64,000 nt of DNA, taken from the NCBI GenBank assembly GCA_900491605.1, contig UESW01004571.1:637968-701967 (forward strand). The letters run 5' to 3'. Made by a program: the position numbers and the translations under genes. This stretch comes from Calamus simplicifolius. Lineage: Eukaryota; Streptophyta; Magnoliopsida; Arecales; Arecaceae. Positions 20,502 through 31,607 of this stretch are shown one piece after another. Under the pieces are notes generated by a model. It saw only the letters and a program-made list of their open reading frames with translations. It did not search any database and was not told the DNA's origin. Each line of letters begins with the position of its first letter. Positions within the stretch are counted from its first letter, which is position 1.

Positions 20502-22112
20502 ATGGGGTTAAGACTCGGTAGGCTTCCGGATGTGGGATCCGGCTTTCGCTGGGTCTCACCGTCTCCTTCGCCATCGATAATAGCGTCTCTGGAAGCATCC
20601 TTTCCAGATGTTATTTGCATCCCTGTAGCTGAGTTGGAGGCCGAAGTGACGAGATGGCAGTCGAGAGCCGTTCTGGTCCGTTCTTTCCACAAGTGGGTTC
20701 TGGCAGCGGCGGTGATCAGGGAGTTTAGGAGAGCGGGAATTCAAGGTGAAATTGCTCCGATCGGTCTGGCATTCCGGTGCCATTTATTCCGTTTTGAAGA
20801 TCCGAATGCCTGTGACATGGTACTCAATCGTCCATGGATGGTTAACGGACAGGTAATTGGGTCGGAGCCGTGGCGGCCGGAATTCATCCCGGCTGAGGAT
20901 GCGATTCTGTCGGCTCTGGTTTGGGTGCGGCTCCCCAACCTTCCGATGGAGTTCTGGAAGGAGGAATTCATCAGGGTCATTCTGGAACCAGCCGGGCAGT
21001 TCATCTGTCTGGATGCATCAACTATGGCGAAGAGCAGAGGTGGATTCGCCAGGGCGTGTCTCCGGGTCGACTTTCGTCGTCCTCTGAGGCCGGGTGCACG
21101 GATTCAAGGGATCGGTCTCCCCTTTTGGCAGCAATTTGCTTTTGAAAATCTGGAGGGGATTTGTGCTTCCTGTGGAACGATGCATCTAAGTGGCCCTTGT
21201 TCTCAGCCGTCTGGTTCAGGAGTCGAAGGTGCTGCGTCCAGCCCTGTTTATGGTCCGTGGATTGCAGCAGTTCGTCAACGAAGGGTTGCCCCAGGTTCCC
21301 AGCGGGATGAGAGGAGGATGATGCAGTCGGTGTCGTCTCCGGGGGCCTCTGGTAGCAGATCGGGAGCTCAGAGGAAGCTTACTGTTCCCTTGAGTGGTGC
21401 TGAAGCTGCTGAGGGCTGGAGCCTTCCTGCTAAGCTGGCTCGGAGGAGGGTGCCGATTCCTTCGATGGTAGGGGGCAATTCAGCCAAGGCTACTGGGTGT
21501 CCAGTGGGGGAGTCTTTGCAAGGCCGTTTAGTCTCAGAGAAGGTGCCGGGGCAGGGTGAGCGTGCCGGTTTAGTTTCAGTTGAGAACGTTTTGCTGCAGG
21601 CTGAAAAGGTGGGTTCTCCTGAGATGGGTCTGAATAATCCTCTTTTGAAGAAGAACCCCTTTGCCTCTCTTGGATTGATGTCGGGGGAAGGTGGCCTTCT
21701 GGTTAATAGGGATGTTTGTCCGGGTCCCCTCAAGCGGGCCCTGAGGGCAGTTTCTAAATCTGGGAAACAAAAAGGAAAAGGCAAGTCTCGGACCTGTAAA
21801 AGCTCTGGGATATCGATTGTTTCCCAGGATAGGATGTCCCTGGCCTCCTACTCTCTAGAAGGAGGTTAGGAAGTGGTTAGGTCTTGCTCTGACAAGCCGG
21901 TCAGTTTTTCCTCGAAGGTTTCAGATAGTGTAAACATGAGATCTGGTCCCCTGTCTCCGGTTCAGTCTCCTCGGGATTTTGTCATCAGTAAGGAGCCGGA
22001 GGCTGGTCCATCTTTGTTAGCTGAGGGGGTACCTCATCCAGTGGGTGCCTATCTGATATTGCGATGGTGGAGGACCAGGGTGGGGTCCCAACTTCATCAT
22101 CCTTGTAAATGA
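20502..22112 (+). pseudogene. LINE ORF1 (DUF4283/zinc-knuckle protein), one in-frame stop
   Basis: The first ATG in frame is 20502 (MGLRLGRLPDVG); the open frame extends upstream without ATG. It contains the plant LINE ORF1 RNA-binding-like domain (LVWVRLPNLPMEFWKEEFI, DASTMAKSRGGFARACLRVD) and a degenerate knuckle CASCGTMHLSGPC (CX2CX3HX4C), then a Ser/Pro/basic tail. A TAG at 21867-21869 ends the long frame, but the same frame continues open to a TGA at 22110-22112 that overlaps the ORF2 ATG, so the intact parent protein probably ended there. Role by family: RNA-binding chaperone of the retrotransposition particle. Confidence 0.8.
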
Positions 22113-25100
22113 AGATCTTAATTTGGAATGTTAGAGGAGCTCGAAAGCCTTCATTTCGATCATCCTTTCGTAGATTGGTGCAGCTTCACAATTTTGATAT
22201 ATGTGTTCTTTTGGAAACAAGGTTGTCGGGTGACAGTCTGGCTCAGTTTAGGAGGCAGATTTCTCGGTCCTGGTCTTCGTATGCGGTTGAGGCTGAAGGT
22301 TTATCTGGAGGTATGCTGGCCATTTGGCGTGCCGATACTGTTACGGTTGATGCTTTTCATCAGTGCAACCAGCAGATAGGTCTTGTAGTCTCTGAAGGAT
22401 CCTCTGATCCTTGGCTTCTATCAGCTGTTTAAGCCGGTACGGATTATCGGGAGAGACGGATCCTATGGTCTGAGTTGCTTTCCCTTCTTGCTCAGGGCCT
22501 CCCATCTATCATTGCCGGTGATTTTAACTGCATCACTGAGGCTAACAAAAAACGTGGAGGGAGATGGTTTACAGCCTCGGCTGATGTTAGTGAGTTCAGA
22601 ACCTTCATAGGATCATCGGGGTTGTTGGATTTGGGGTACTCAGGGACCCAATTCACTTGGTGTAATAACCGTCAGGGTTCGGCTCGTGTTTGGGAGAGAC
22701 TTGACAGAGCTATGGCTACGGCTCAGTGGCTTCATAGGTTTCATGCGGTTACTGTTGCCCACCTTCCTAGGATTGCTTCTGATCATTGCCCCATTTTGAT
22801 TTCTACGGAGGTTGCTATGTATCATCGCAGACAGTTTAGATTTGAGCAGTTTTGGACTGTCCATTCTGCTGCTCGGTCGATCATTTCGCAGATTTGGCAC
22901 CTTCCTATTAGGGGAAATGCTATTTATAGGTTATCTCGGCGTCTTATGCTGGTTAGACATCGTCTATCCAGATGGAATAGGCTGGAGGTCGGGGATCTGG
23001 TTAGACAAGTCGAACGGGTAGAAGCCGACATTTCTGCCTTACAGGAGAAGGAGGACCAGGATGGGTTTTTGTTGGATTCGGACCTCTCGTTGCTTCGGGA
23101 CTCGCTGGCTCACCATCACTCTCTTCTCCGTCAGCAGGAGATGTTTTGGAGGCAGAGATCCACAGTTCAGTGGATATGTGAGGGGGATCGTAACACCAGA
23201 TTTTTTCATCAGGCCACTTTGAAGCGGCGGTCCGCTAACAGGATTCGAAGATTAGTTGATGCTGAAGGGCATACTCTGGAGGACATCCACTCTTTTAGGG
23301 ATTTGCTTTTCCATTTCTTTCAGACTAGATGGACTGAGTCCGAGGGGGAGGGGGCTCCGGTTGTTCGAGTTCCTGATTCTAGGAAGATTTTGGTCAAGGA
23401 GAATGATATGCTACTCAGGCCTATAACAGAGGAGGAAATTCGGGAGGCGCTTTGGGAGCTTGGCTCGGATAAGGCTCCTGGGCCTGATGGATTTCCTCCT
23501 TTTTTTTACCATCACTGTTGGGGGATTGTTGGGCGAGAGGTGACTCAGGCTATTCAAATTGTATTCCAGACAAAGAGCATTCCTCAGGAGTGGAACCGGA
23601 CTTTTATTTCTCTGGTGCCCAAGCATCCGGAGGCTTCTCTCCCGCAGCACTTTCGGTCTATTAGCCTTTGCACCACTTTGTATAAGATATGTGCTCGTCT
23701 TTTAGCTGGCCGTCTTCGTCTTATTCTTCCTCGCCTCATTTCTATTGAGCAGGGGGCTTTTATTAGAGGGCGGTCTATTTCTGATAATGTTCTCATCGCC
23801 CAGGAATTTATGCATGATCTTCAAAGAGCCCCAGCTAGTCGTTGTCTTATGGTGGTTAAGCTTGATATGAAGAGAGCTTATGATAGGATGAGTTGGTCTT
23901 TCTTGCACCGCTCGCTCCAGGAGTTTGGGTTTGAAGAGCTGTTCATCAAGTGGATCTTGGCTTGTATTCAGAGGCCTTCTTTTCCTCTGATTATCAATGG
24001 ATGCCCGACGGAGTTTTTCCATTCTACTGTTGGTCTGAGGCAGGGGTGCCCGTTATCCCCTTTATTGTTCATTCTAGCTGCGGATGATCTTTCTCGTGCT
24101 TTTTATCAGGCACAACAGAATCAGAGGATTGTCCCATTCATGGCCGGGAGTTAGGGCCCTGCGGTCTCCCATCTCCTTTTCGCTGATGACTGTATTTTTC
24201 TGGGTCAGGCTTCCATTGATAATGCGGCTTTCTTACATTCTATTGTGCAGAACTATTGTCTGGCTTCGGGTCAAAGGGTTAACTATCTCAAATCTTCTAT
24301 ATGTTTCAGCCCGAAGACCACCAGATCTACTAGGGAAGCCATTACTAATCTATCGGGTATATCTACTCAGACTGATCGATTTATGTATCTGGGGATCCCC
24401 ATTACAGGTAGATGTCCCCGTTGTTCTGACTTTGCTGAGCTTGAGAGGAGGGTTCGTCAGCGCCTTGAGGGGTGGCGGGTCACTAGTTTATCTATGATGG
24501 CTAGGGTCATTATTATTCGATCGATTCTCTCTTCGCTTCCTCTGTATCTTCTTTCGAATACTGCTATTCCGACTACCTGTCTTAGGAGGATAGAGAGATG
24601 CTTCAGAGACTTTCTTTGGGCCTCTATGCAAGATGGTCATGGCATGCATTTATTATCCTGGGACACGGTCTGTATGCCTATCCAAGAAGGTGATCTTGGT
24701 ATTCATTCTCTGATTGTTAGAAGAGAAGCTCTACTTGCCAGACATGCTTCTCGATTTCTCTTAGAGCCGCAGTGTCTGTGGAGCTCTCTGATGCGAGCGA
24801 GGTATGGGGAGTGGACATCCGGCTTGCCCATTTTGCCGACCCGGGGATCTTCCTACTTTTGGAAGGAGGTTTGCAGATATGGTCAGTTTATCCTGGAGAA
24901 TGTTTCATGGAGTATCGAAGATGGTTATTCGATTGATGTTATCCAGGATACTTGGATTTCTGAGCTTCCCCTTTCGAGGTGGCCCTCTTTTATTAATATG
25001 GATGCCCCCTCCAGTTTAAGGGTTAAGGATTTGATTTCCCTGAATTCCCCCTCATGGCATATCCCCACGGTGACATGGTTATTTGGGGAGGAGCTTTCTC

Positions 25101-26218
25101 GGCGGATTCTATCTATGCCTCTTATGCCTCGCTGTGATGGTGATTCTAGGCTTTGGCAGAGATCTTGTCTCTCTAGGGCCCCCTCCAAGGACCTTATGAG
25201 GAGTTTTAGGCCACAGTCCCGGCGCACTGAGGATGCTGCTTGGATTTGGAAGCTTCCCACCATTCCTAGGGTTCAGCTTTTTATTTGGAAGCTTCTTTGG
25301 GGATGCCTTCCTACGTCTGATCTTCTCTCTCAGAGGGGTCTGTCTATTCAGCCGATCTGTCCTCTTTGTCGGCTGGAGGAGGAGACGGATGACCACGCTA
25401 TCTTTCTATGTCTTAGAGCTAGACGGATATGGTATCTGATGGATTTTTCTAGTAGATTGGAGGCTATGGCATCTTCGCGCTCCTCCTTTTTCCATGATAT
25501 TCGGTGGGGATCTCAGCATAAGCATGGTCTTTGGGCAGCCACGGCATATCAGATTTGGTTGTCAAGGAATGAGCTCATTTTTTCTAATACCACTACTTCT
25601 CCTTATAGGATTGTGAGGAAGATAAGATTACTGATTATGGACTATGGCCATGTCTTCTCTGGTGTTGGTTCTGGCTCCTCTGGCCGCTGGGGTTCCCCTG
25701 TTGCTTCGGCAGCGAACCGGTATCCGATTTTCATTTCTTGGGAGCCCCCCTCCAGGGTTTGTCAAAATCAACTTCGATGGGAGTGTCCGTGGTAGAGCTG
25801 CTGTTCTGCGTTCATCATCCGTGGGTCGGCGGGTGATTTGTTGGCGGCAGGAGGTTTTGGTTCTCTTGACTATTCTGTCCCGATGGCTGAGCTCTATGCG
25901 GCTTGGGCGGGGATTTCTTACGTCGCTCGGATTCTCTGCGCTCCTAGGATCATGATCGAGGGTGATTCTATGACGGTCATTTCTTGGTTGCAGAAGGAGA
26001 ATTTTGATGGTCCCTCTAATCCAATCTTGAGGGATATTTGGTCAATTCTGCGAGTGACTGGCTCTGTCCTGATCCGTCATATATATCATGAAGCCAATGC
26101 GGCGACAGAGTGGGCGGCTACCTCTATGGCTCAGCATACTGGTTCATGGATTTGGAGGCCTAGAGATTACTGTCCGATTCTTCTTCAGCATATTTTATCT
26201 CTGATGTATCTGGGCTAA
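22109..26218 (+). pseudogene. LINE ORF2 (endonuclease, reverse transcriptase, RNase H), broken
   Basis: Starts MKILIWNVRGARKP. The exonuclease/endonuclease-type domain shows LLET, AGDFNCI and ASDHCPIL. The RT shows KAPGPDGF, EQGAFIRGRSISDN, KLDMKRAYDR, LRQGCPLSPLLF and the catalytic LLFADDCIF. Then comes a CPLCRLEEE...HAIFLC zinc motif and a C-terminal RNase H (KINFDGSVRG, MAELYAAWAG, IEGDSMTVISWLQ). Breaks: TAA at 22430-22432, TAG at 24152-24154, an extra C in the C-run at 25745-25750 and a second shift near 25800-25812, after which the frame is open to TAA at 26218. The C-terminal RNase H is a feature of one branch of plant L1 elements. Confidence 0.9.
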
Positions 26219-26282
26219 TTCATACGAGACTTGTGTGATCGCTCGTTTGTAACCAAAAAAAAAAAAAAAGGTGGCACATCCA

Positions 26283-27005
26283 TGGACCCAAACCCATCCA
26301 CGGTCTAATCTTTTCCAAGGAGAGGAAGACACCAAGAGGTGAAGTGGCTGTCTTGGGGCAGGATCCTCAAGTGCTAGCAAAGGTAAGAAAATAAAAAAAA
26401 ATTTGTAGTTTTCTAATCCCCTTGTGATAAGTGGTATTGATCGCTGTCTTTGGCATCAAAAATAAAATCTACTCACTATTATAGCTAATGATGAATTAGG
26501 ATAGTATCTTTGAGGACCAAGGATAATTATTTCATAAAAAAGAAAAAAAAATTATCTGTAGATGATTAATTTAAGAATAATGGTTATTAAAAGATAACAG
26601 CTAATTAATTAATGAAATCAATACAGCAAGAAAAGCAACTCAAAAATTCAAATCTATCATACAAACAAGTTTTATCTTTTTTTGTTGCAATAGCAATAAT
26701 TTTTGTAAATTCAGAGTTAGAATAATTTATCTCGAGTCAGGCATAGGTCGTATCAAGAGATCACAACACATCCGCTTAGAGTATAAACTATCAATTATTT
26801 GTAAGGTTAGAGGCCTAATCTATCATAGTATGATTTATCTCTCTTAGGCACGTACCATATCTTATGATCATGGTATGTCGATAGAGGGTGCTGGCCGTAT
26901 ATGCCAGATTAAAACCTCGATCAGAAAAATAACCGAAAAGATATATGAAGAAGAGCATGGTTTTTATTGCATAAAAATTAAGAATAAAAAGAGAGATAGA
27001 ACCTG
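26283..27005. other. AT-rich remnant, possibly LTR sequence of an older element
   Basis: No ORF of interest. It runs from the LINE's 3' target repeat to the hAT MITE. TTTTTATTGCATAAAAATTA near 26962 resembles an LTR poly(A) region. It may belong to the 5' LTR of relic E, whose primer site is at 28231, but a matching 3' LTR was not found. Confidence 0.35.
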
Positions 27006-27013
27006 GTTACAGG

Positions 27014-27741
27014 TAGGGGTGCAACTCGGGCTCATGAAACTCGGGTTTTTCTCAACCCTAACCCTAACCCTATTTATAAAATACCAACCCTAACCCTAAC
27101 CCTAACCCTAACCCTATTTGTAAAACCTCAATCCTAACACTATTTTTAAAAATCGAGTTTGGATTGAGTTTTGGGTTGGAATTCAGGTTGATAAGAATAA
27201 AATAAAATAAAACAATATGCTTTTTTTAAAGTAAATAAATACCGAATTATGGATCCCAAAGATGAAAAAATAAAATTTCTTGCCAAATGCATAAGCTAGA
27301 CTTGGGATTTTAACATTGTATTAAAAAAAAAATCTTACCAAAAAAAAAAAGAGAAGGAGGTGTCGTAAACAAAGAAGAGAAGAAAGCGAAAAGTGAAATG
27401 AAATGTGCGGGTAGTCTGCCTTATGTTTGTCCTTTTTCTCGCCTACGATCGGCGGCCTTGCCCTTCTTGCCCTCTAGTTGACCATCTCGTCCGACCCAAT
27501 TGGCGCCTTCAATGCTCTCAAAAATTTGGTGCCAATAAGCTACCCCCGTTCGGATAACCCTCGGGTTCGGGTTGTCTCGGGTTCGGATTGCGGTCAACCC
27601 TAACCCAGGTCAATTGCAAATCGGGCCGAGTTAAATCCGGGTCTTTCGGGCTTGGGTTGGGCAAACATGAGTTTAAACACTGCTGTAAATCGGGTTCGGC
27701 GGGTCGGGTTCGGGTTGAACTCGGCCCAAGTTGCACCCCTA
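27014..27741. mobile_element. hAT-type MITE with internal CCCTAA repeats
   Basis: Terminal inverted repeats TAGGGGTGCAACTCGGGC (left) and, on the opposite strand at the right end, TAGGGGTGCAACTTGGGC, bounded by the perfect 8-bp duplication GTTACAGG (27006-27013 and 27742-27749). These are hAT superfamily hallmarks. The 728-bp interior has no transposase. It holds runs of CCCTAA (27055-27118) and GGGTTCGGGTT-type repeats (27555-27735). Confidence 0.9.
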
Positions 27742-27749
27742 GTTACAGG

Positions 27750-28226
27750 CTTCATTATCATTCCAAGTTAAAAAAATCTAGTCGCGCATTGCTGCCGCTA
27801 GCATCCCCTCCATAATTTTTCTCTTCCAAACCTAAATACAATGATCTAAACAAAAGAAAATTTTAACATTATTTGGTAGAAACTCCTCCTTTTATAGAGC
27901 TTGTCTAGAGCTTTCTTTCAATCAAAGTTGGAGTAAATCGGGCTCAGAATCGATTAGATATCATGAAAAAACTCCTCATTCATCCATTCTATATCACAGG
28001 CCTTAGCTTGCGCCAAGAATCATGAAAAATTATCTCTTCCTTCCTTTTTCGGACAAACAAATTCCCAATTTGAGTGTCGTCTGCACCATTGGACTCCAAA
28101 AATCGATCTCTTTTCATCTATGAGCTTCTTTTTTAGAAAAAACATCAACAAAAAGTATCAGTTCTTAATAAATTTAAACTAATTAATATTTATTTTAATG
28201 ATTAAATTACAATAATTAATAAACTT
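27750..28226 (+). other. Probable end of the 5' LTR of relic E
   Basis: Non-coding. Contains CCTTTTATAGAGC near 27888 (TATA-like) and ends AATAAACTTATCA just before the primer site. A start for this LTR was not located. Confidence 0.4.
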
Positions 28227-28304
28227 ATCAGGTATCAGAGCCTAACTTCAGAGTGCATACTCGTAAAGCAAAGCAACAAGATAATGCTCTCAGAATGGGT
28301 TACT

Positions 28305-29126
28305 TGCTTGGAGACGGTCGATGAAAATCCCAACAACGAGACATCGGTCGACCTAGTCTCCCAATTCACTGAACTGATGGAGAGGATGGCAATCTTGCAA
28401 GCCATTCACATGGACTTGGTCAAAGATCTAGAGGCCTGACACAAGCAACAACAGCATGAGGAAGTTGTGCTGATATAGTGTATGGATGGGCATGCCCATG
28501 CCTTGGAGAAGGAGATGGTCCTCTTCAAGCGAGCCCTCCTTAAAGGCCCTCCATAAGCAAGTGGGGAAACATCCGGTCTCAAGGCAAGGATCCCAGAGCC
28601 AAAAGCCTTTGGTGGGAGTTGGAATGCAAAGGAAGTGGAGAACTTCCTACGGGATCTTGAAACCTACTTTAAGGTAGCAAAGGTCCCCGAGACCAAGCAA
28701 GTAGGCATTGGGTCGATGTTTCTTGAAGGCAATGCGAAGCTATGGTGGTAGATAAGGACTGCCGAGGATACCAATGCCGGGCGCTCACAAATCAAGACAT
28801 GGGAGGTGTTCAAGAAGGAATTGAGGGAATAGTTCTTGCTCTACAACACGAGTTGGGTTGCAAGGGACACATTGTGGAAGCTACAACAAACAGGAAACAT
28901 TTGTGAGTATGTCAAATACTTTAACTCTTTGTTATTGGATGTTTCTAACATGTCAAAGGAAGACAGGTTATTCAACTTCCTCGAAGGGCTCCAAGGGTGG
29001 GCCCAGGCCAAACTTGGAAGGAAGGGGGTGCAAGATATCCCTTCGGCTGTTGTTGCAGCAGAAGCACTAATGGACTTCTACGTGAGCACCTCGAGGAACA
29101 CTTACAAAGGGAAGGTGAAGTAGAAG
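28305..29126 (+). pseudogene. Relic E gag
   Basis: Shows FLEGNAKLWW-like text at 28720-28750 followed by a stop, then the 95-codon open stretch 28836-29123 with YVKYFNSLLLDVSNMSKEDR and QDIPSAVVAAEALMDFY, the same gag core as element A. Multiple stops and frame changes. A knuckle-like CYLCNGPHFT followed by a stop and DC lies near 29255-29295. Confidence 0.7.
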
Positions 29127-29312
29127 GAGCTTTCTTCAACTAAAACCCAAGGATAGAAGAAGAAGAATGTCCCAAAGAAAAAGGACAGTGGTCATCGAAC
29201 GGTTGCGATCAAGGGAGGGGCGCAACAACCACATCCACAAATCAAGTGAGGTTGCTACCTCTGCAATGGCCCCCACTTTACCTGAGATTGTCCAAAGCGT
29301 GAAATCCTCAGC

Positions 29313-29838
29313 ATGCTCATCTCTTACGAGTTCGATGGACCCAATAAGGATGAAGCAGGTCCATCACAAGAAAACCCTCTCCAACTCCTCAATACAATTT
29401 TAGTAGAGAAGTTACCCTCAAATTATCGGAGCCTAATGTACATGAGAGCATGCTTGAATGGCAAGGAGATCTGTGCGATGCTGGACATCGAGGTGACCAA
29501 AATTTCATCTTAAAGCATGAAGCTAAGAGGTTGGGCTTCGGATCTCTGTGAGCCACAACAAGATCAAAGTTGTGAATTTGGGCATGACACTGGTGCATGG
29601 CATGGTAGAGGCCAACGTGGAACTTGAAGCATGGTCAAATAAATGCTTCCTTGTGGCAGTAGACTTAGATGACCTTGAACTCATATTAGGGATGGAATTC
29701 TTTATATCTATAAAAGCCACCTTAATTCCTCACTTAAGGGGTACATTGATTGGGGATGAGGGATCCCCATGTTTTGTCCAAGCTGTATCATCTTCCCCTT
29801 CTGTGGAAAAAAGGGAAGGATGTATTAGTGTTTGCTAA
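29313..29838 (+). pseudogene. Relic E retropepsin
   Basis: Contains NGKEICAMLDIEVTK, where the active-site DTGA has decayed to DIEV, then a frame change and ELILGMEFFISIK, LIPHLRGTLIGDEGSPCF. Clearly homologous to the proteases of A and B but inactive. Confidence 0.7.
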
Positions 29839-30029
29839 GTAGGTGAATAAGGGCCTGCGATGAGGGCAGCCAACCTTTTTGCCGCTATGGTGGAGATCCA
29901 AGGGGACCATCTCAGTGAGATGCCAATCAAAGTGGAGAGTTTGCTGAAGGAGTTTTAGAACTTCATGCCAAAGGAGCTACCAAAAACTCTCCCTCCTCGA
30001 CGAACCATAGACCACAGGATCAAGCTTAA

Positions 30030-31250
30030 GCCAAGGGCATGGCCACCAGCCTAAGCTCCCTATTGGATGCCACCCATGGAGTTAACAGAATTCAAGAGGT
30101 AGTTGGATGAACTACTAGAAGTAAGTCTGATCTAGCCATCGAAGGTCCTATATGGTGTACCTATGTTATTCCAAAGGAAGCAGGATGGGTCACTTTGTAT
30201 GTGCATGGACTATCGGGCACTCAACAAGGTAACCATCAAGAACAAATATCCAGTTCCAAGTACATTCAATTTGTTTGATGGGTTATTGGGTGTTGCGATC
30301 TTCTTTAAACTCAACCTGAGGTGGGGTACTGGCAAGTTAGAATATAGAGGGGAATGAGCCAAAAACCATATGTGTAACAAGGTACGACTCGTTTGAATTT
30401 CGAGCAATGTCATTTGAGTTAACTAATGCCTTGGTAACTTTCTAAAATTTAATGAATGATATGTTGTATGGGTATTTATATCATTTTGTAGTCATATATT
30501 TGGATAACAATGTGATCTATAGCAACTCTTCGGAGGAGCATATGTCACATCTTAGACAAGTATTGAGCACCCTAAGGGAGCACCATTATACATCAAGCAG
30601 GAAAAGTGCACATTTGCAACCCCGGAGATCAAATTCTTGGGCCACTGCATCAAGAATCCATATGGACCAGGACAAGGTGAAGGCCATAGTGGACTGGCCT
30701 ATGCATGGACAGGTACCGAAATTGCGTGCATTTCTAGGATTGGTGAATTACTACCAACATTTCATCATGGGGTATTCATGGTGCACAAGACCCTTGATAG
30801 ACCTATTGAAAAAGGAGCGGGCGTGGGAGTGGCCGCCCGAGTGCCAAGTGTCTTTTGAGGACTTGAGAGCGGTGGTGGTTTTTGAGCTAGTTTTGGTCCC
30901 CTCGGATTTTAACAAGGTGTTTGAGGTAATTACTGATGCCTCAAACTGTGCTATTGGGGTTGTTTTGATGTAGGAGGGACATCCCATGTCTTTCGAGAGC
31001 ATAAAGCTGAAGGAAGCAGAGGTGAGATACTCTGTGCATGAGGAGATGATGATGGTCATACACTACTTAGCACAAAGTTCACGATGGTAATAAACAATGT
31101 TGCCAATACTTACTTCGCCACACAACCCAAGCTAACCCCGAAGTAGGCGTGGTGGTAGGAGTTCTTGGCTAAGTTCGACTTCGGTTGGCTCATCAATTCA
31201 GTTAGCTCAACCAGATTGTGGATGCGTTGAGTCACAAAGAGGTCTAGGCC
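30030..31250 (+). pseudogene. Relic E reverse transcriptase and RNase H
   Basis: RT blocks: CMDYRALNKVTIKNKYPVP (30205-30260), VVIYLDNNVIYSNS (about 30490-30530) in which the second catalytic Asp of YLDD is Asn, then LRAFLGLVNYYQHFI and CTRPLIDLLKKE. RNase H starts FEVITDASNCAIGVVLM and continues after a TAG with SFESIKLKEAEVRYSVHEE. Several stops. Confidence 0.8.
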
Positions 31251-31444
31251 TATGTGGCAGCACTTGACCACTTTGAAAGGGAACTTGTTGCAGCGCGTTC
31301 GAGTGCAGGCAGACTCGGATTCAGCCTATGTGGGCTTGCAAAAGGAGATTGAGCCGGGGTGTCAAAGCAATTTTGGTTCGAGGATGTACTTATCTATGCC
31401 ATCGGCCATAGACTTTATATTCCAACAGGCGAAGGACTACAACT

Positions 31445-31607
31445 AATGCTCAATTAAGTGCTACTCGATTTTAAAATTGACCCCCAGCCTTAGACACTAG
31501 CTTCTAAACATAAATGTTGACTTGAGTGCAACTAGTTTTTTCAAGTTAAGTTGAACTGAACTCGTGGGTGTCCCTAATGCTCAATTAAGTGCTACTCGAT
31601 TTTAAAA
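31445..31607. repeat. Direct repeat of about 34 bp
   Basis: AATGCTCAATTAAGTGCTAC and the following CGATTTTAAAATT occur at about 31445-31478 and again at about 31574-31607. Confidence 0.7.

Larger units (their letters stand above)
20290..26266 (+). mobile_element. Near full-length L1-type LINE
   Basis: Flanked by the direct repeat AAAGGTGGCACATCCA at 20274-20289 and 26267-26282 (the initial AAA is ambiguous with the poly(A)); a 15-A tail ends it. The 6-kb body has a short 5' leader, ORF1 (DUF4283-like plus zinc knuckle) and ORF2 (endonuclease, RT, CCHC and RNase H). ORF2 has two in-frame stops and two frameshifts and ORF1 has one stop, so this copy is inactive but recent enough for every domain to be readable. 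It interrupts an older remnant (19297-20273 and 26283 onward). Confidence 0.92.
28231..31446 (+). mobile_element. Relic E: eroded Ty3/gypsy retrotransposon with gag, protease, RT and RNase H
   Basis: Begins with the primer site GGTATCAGAGCC (28231-28242). Gag-, protease-, RT- and RNase-H-like text follows in order over 3 kb in changing frames with many stops. Protease-to-RT order without an intervening integrase is the Ty3/gypsy arrangement. The gag core and protease are clearly related to elements A and B. Integrase is not recognisable and no 3' LTR was found, so the 3' part is lost or too decayed to see. Confidence 0.8.

Noticed and set aside
28231..28242. Part of a tRNA-Met gene (also 6230-6240 and 32135-32147)
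   Set aside because: Only the 11-13 bases complementary to the tRNA 3' end are present, next to LTR ends, so these are primer binding sites.
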